Shown here: positions 63,715 to 64,000 of the stretch, one piece after another
Layout of the letters: each line of letters opens with the position of its first letter
How positions within the stretch are numbered: position 1 is the first letter of the stretch
Assembly: GCA_025462865.1 (NCBI GenBank)
Contig: JAOAPI010000006.1
Coordinates: 1 to 64,000 of the forward strand
Length of the DNA: 64,000 nucleotides
Source: Candidatus Sulfotelmatobacter sp.
GTDB lineage: Bacteria; Acidobacteriota; Terriglobia; Terriglobales; Acidobacteriaceae
Reading direction: 5' to 3'
Made by a program: the position numbers and the translations under genes
The notes under the pieces: generated by a model
Seen by the model: only the letters and a program-made list of their open reading frames with translations
The model's database searches: none
Told to the model about the DNA's origin: nothing

Positions 63715-64000
63715 ATGATGGATGCCGGAAAATACATTCGTATCACCGGCTCTGCCCTGAAAAACTGGGCGGTAGGACAGATTCAGGATTCCATCGCGGT
63801 GGCGCTACTGTGGCTGCTGGGTCTTTGGGTCTTCAAAGTGCCATTGGCCCCGCTTTGGGCAGCGCTTGCCGGCGCCCTGCAAATGGTCCCGCACCTTGGA
63901 CCCGTACTCAGTCTGGTCGGACCGGCGCTAGCCGCGTTATTGCGCTGGCGCGACTGGCAACATCCTCTCTATGTGCTCATCCTGTACGCGCTGATCGTCG
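63715..64000 (+). CDS. AI-2E/PerM family transporter, N-terminal part (runs off window)
   Basis: The start of a polytopic AI-2E (PerM/YhhT) family membrane protein, cut by the window end. ATG 63715 or 63718 opens MDAGKYIRITGSALKNWAVG and then shows family phrases: GQIQDSIAVALLWLLGLWVF (helix), PLAPLWAALAGALQMVPHLG with the characteristic PHLGP, and WQHPLYVLILYALIV. Members export signals or other small molecules, or act as antiporters; the substrate is seldom known. It begins much later in the family alignment than usual: full-length members have ~150-200 residues before this motif, so the N-terminus is short or the gene is truncated. Confidence 0.75.
   Translation, partial: MMDAGKYIRITGSALKNWAVGQIQDSIAVALLWLLGLWVFKVPLAPLWAALAGALQMVPHLGPVLSLVGPALAALLRWRDWQHPLYVLILYALIV

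Noticed and set aside
1-64000. CRISPR array
   Set aside because: No regularly spaced direct repeats; the repeats seen are dispersed palindromes and inverted copies.

Overview
The window looks like chromosomal DNA of a soil Acidobacteriota, probably class Terriglobia. The evidence is two Oar-like TonB-dependent receptors with N-terminal carboxypeptidase-regulatory domains, a large secreted M14 peptidase, a sulfatase-TPR fusion, YncE-like propellers, a GloVer-repeat secreted protein and several tiny zinc-motif proteins of the kind common in that phylum. The placement rests on gene content and remembered family resemblance; no rRNA gene or full tRNA is present.

Layout. 1-4.7 kb: the tail of an aldo/keto reductase, a secreted PQQ-type propeller enzyme, a broken dps, and a disulfide oxidoreductase. 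5.4-9.7 kb: an OmpA-domain protein and three tandem YncE-like propellers, the first decayed. 10-18.5 kb: M14 peptidase, TonB receptor 1, a strong terminator, and the sulfatase-TPR protein. 19-20.3 kb: a tyrosine integrase split by one amber codon, next to a 3' tRNA-Ser fragment (attachment-site relic). 21-24 kb: a minus-strand envelope-stress cluster (GlsB/YeaQ, YqjD-like, YqjE-like, small membrane proteins, YihY). 24.4-29.5 kb: a truncated hybrid kinase, a response-regulator stub, a lipoprotein flanked by palindromic repeats, small proteins, and an alpha/beta hydrolase with an amber stop. 30-34 kb: a tightly overlapping three-gene set (TPR/YaiO outer-membrane barrel, membrane-anchored HEAT protein, processive-type GT2). 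35-41 kb: a luciferase-like oxidoreductase, a ModA fragment, and TonB receptor 2. 41-54 kb: benzoate-CoA-ligase-type enzyme, DUF711 protein, PLP decarboxylase, MMPL transporter with a convergent LolA-like protein, a TIMP/NTR-like protein and a GloVer protein. 54-64 kb: a GAF histidine kinase, a receiver-like protein, a 2OG-Fe dioxygenase, a secreted repeat protein, small proteins, more gene relics, and the start of an AI-2E/PerM transporter.

How the genes work together. The 30-34 kb set reads as one operon: an inner-membrane glycosyltransferase makes a polymer, the HEAT protein could scaffold it, and the TPR-barrel protein could export it. This is a compact, PgaA/PgaC-like exopolysaccharide system with an unfamiliar middle component, and it is the best candidate for an undescribed system. 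The receptors, peptidase, sulfatase-like enzyme and propellers suggest polymer scavenging at the cell surface.

The window is also rich in decay: at least a dozen genes are frameshifted, truncated or amber-interrupted. Two dispersed repeat families occupy intergenic DNA. A ~436-bp inverted duplication links the two propeller/receptor loci, which kept opposite members of the same convergent gene pair.
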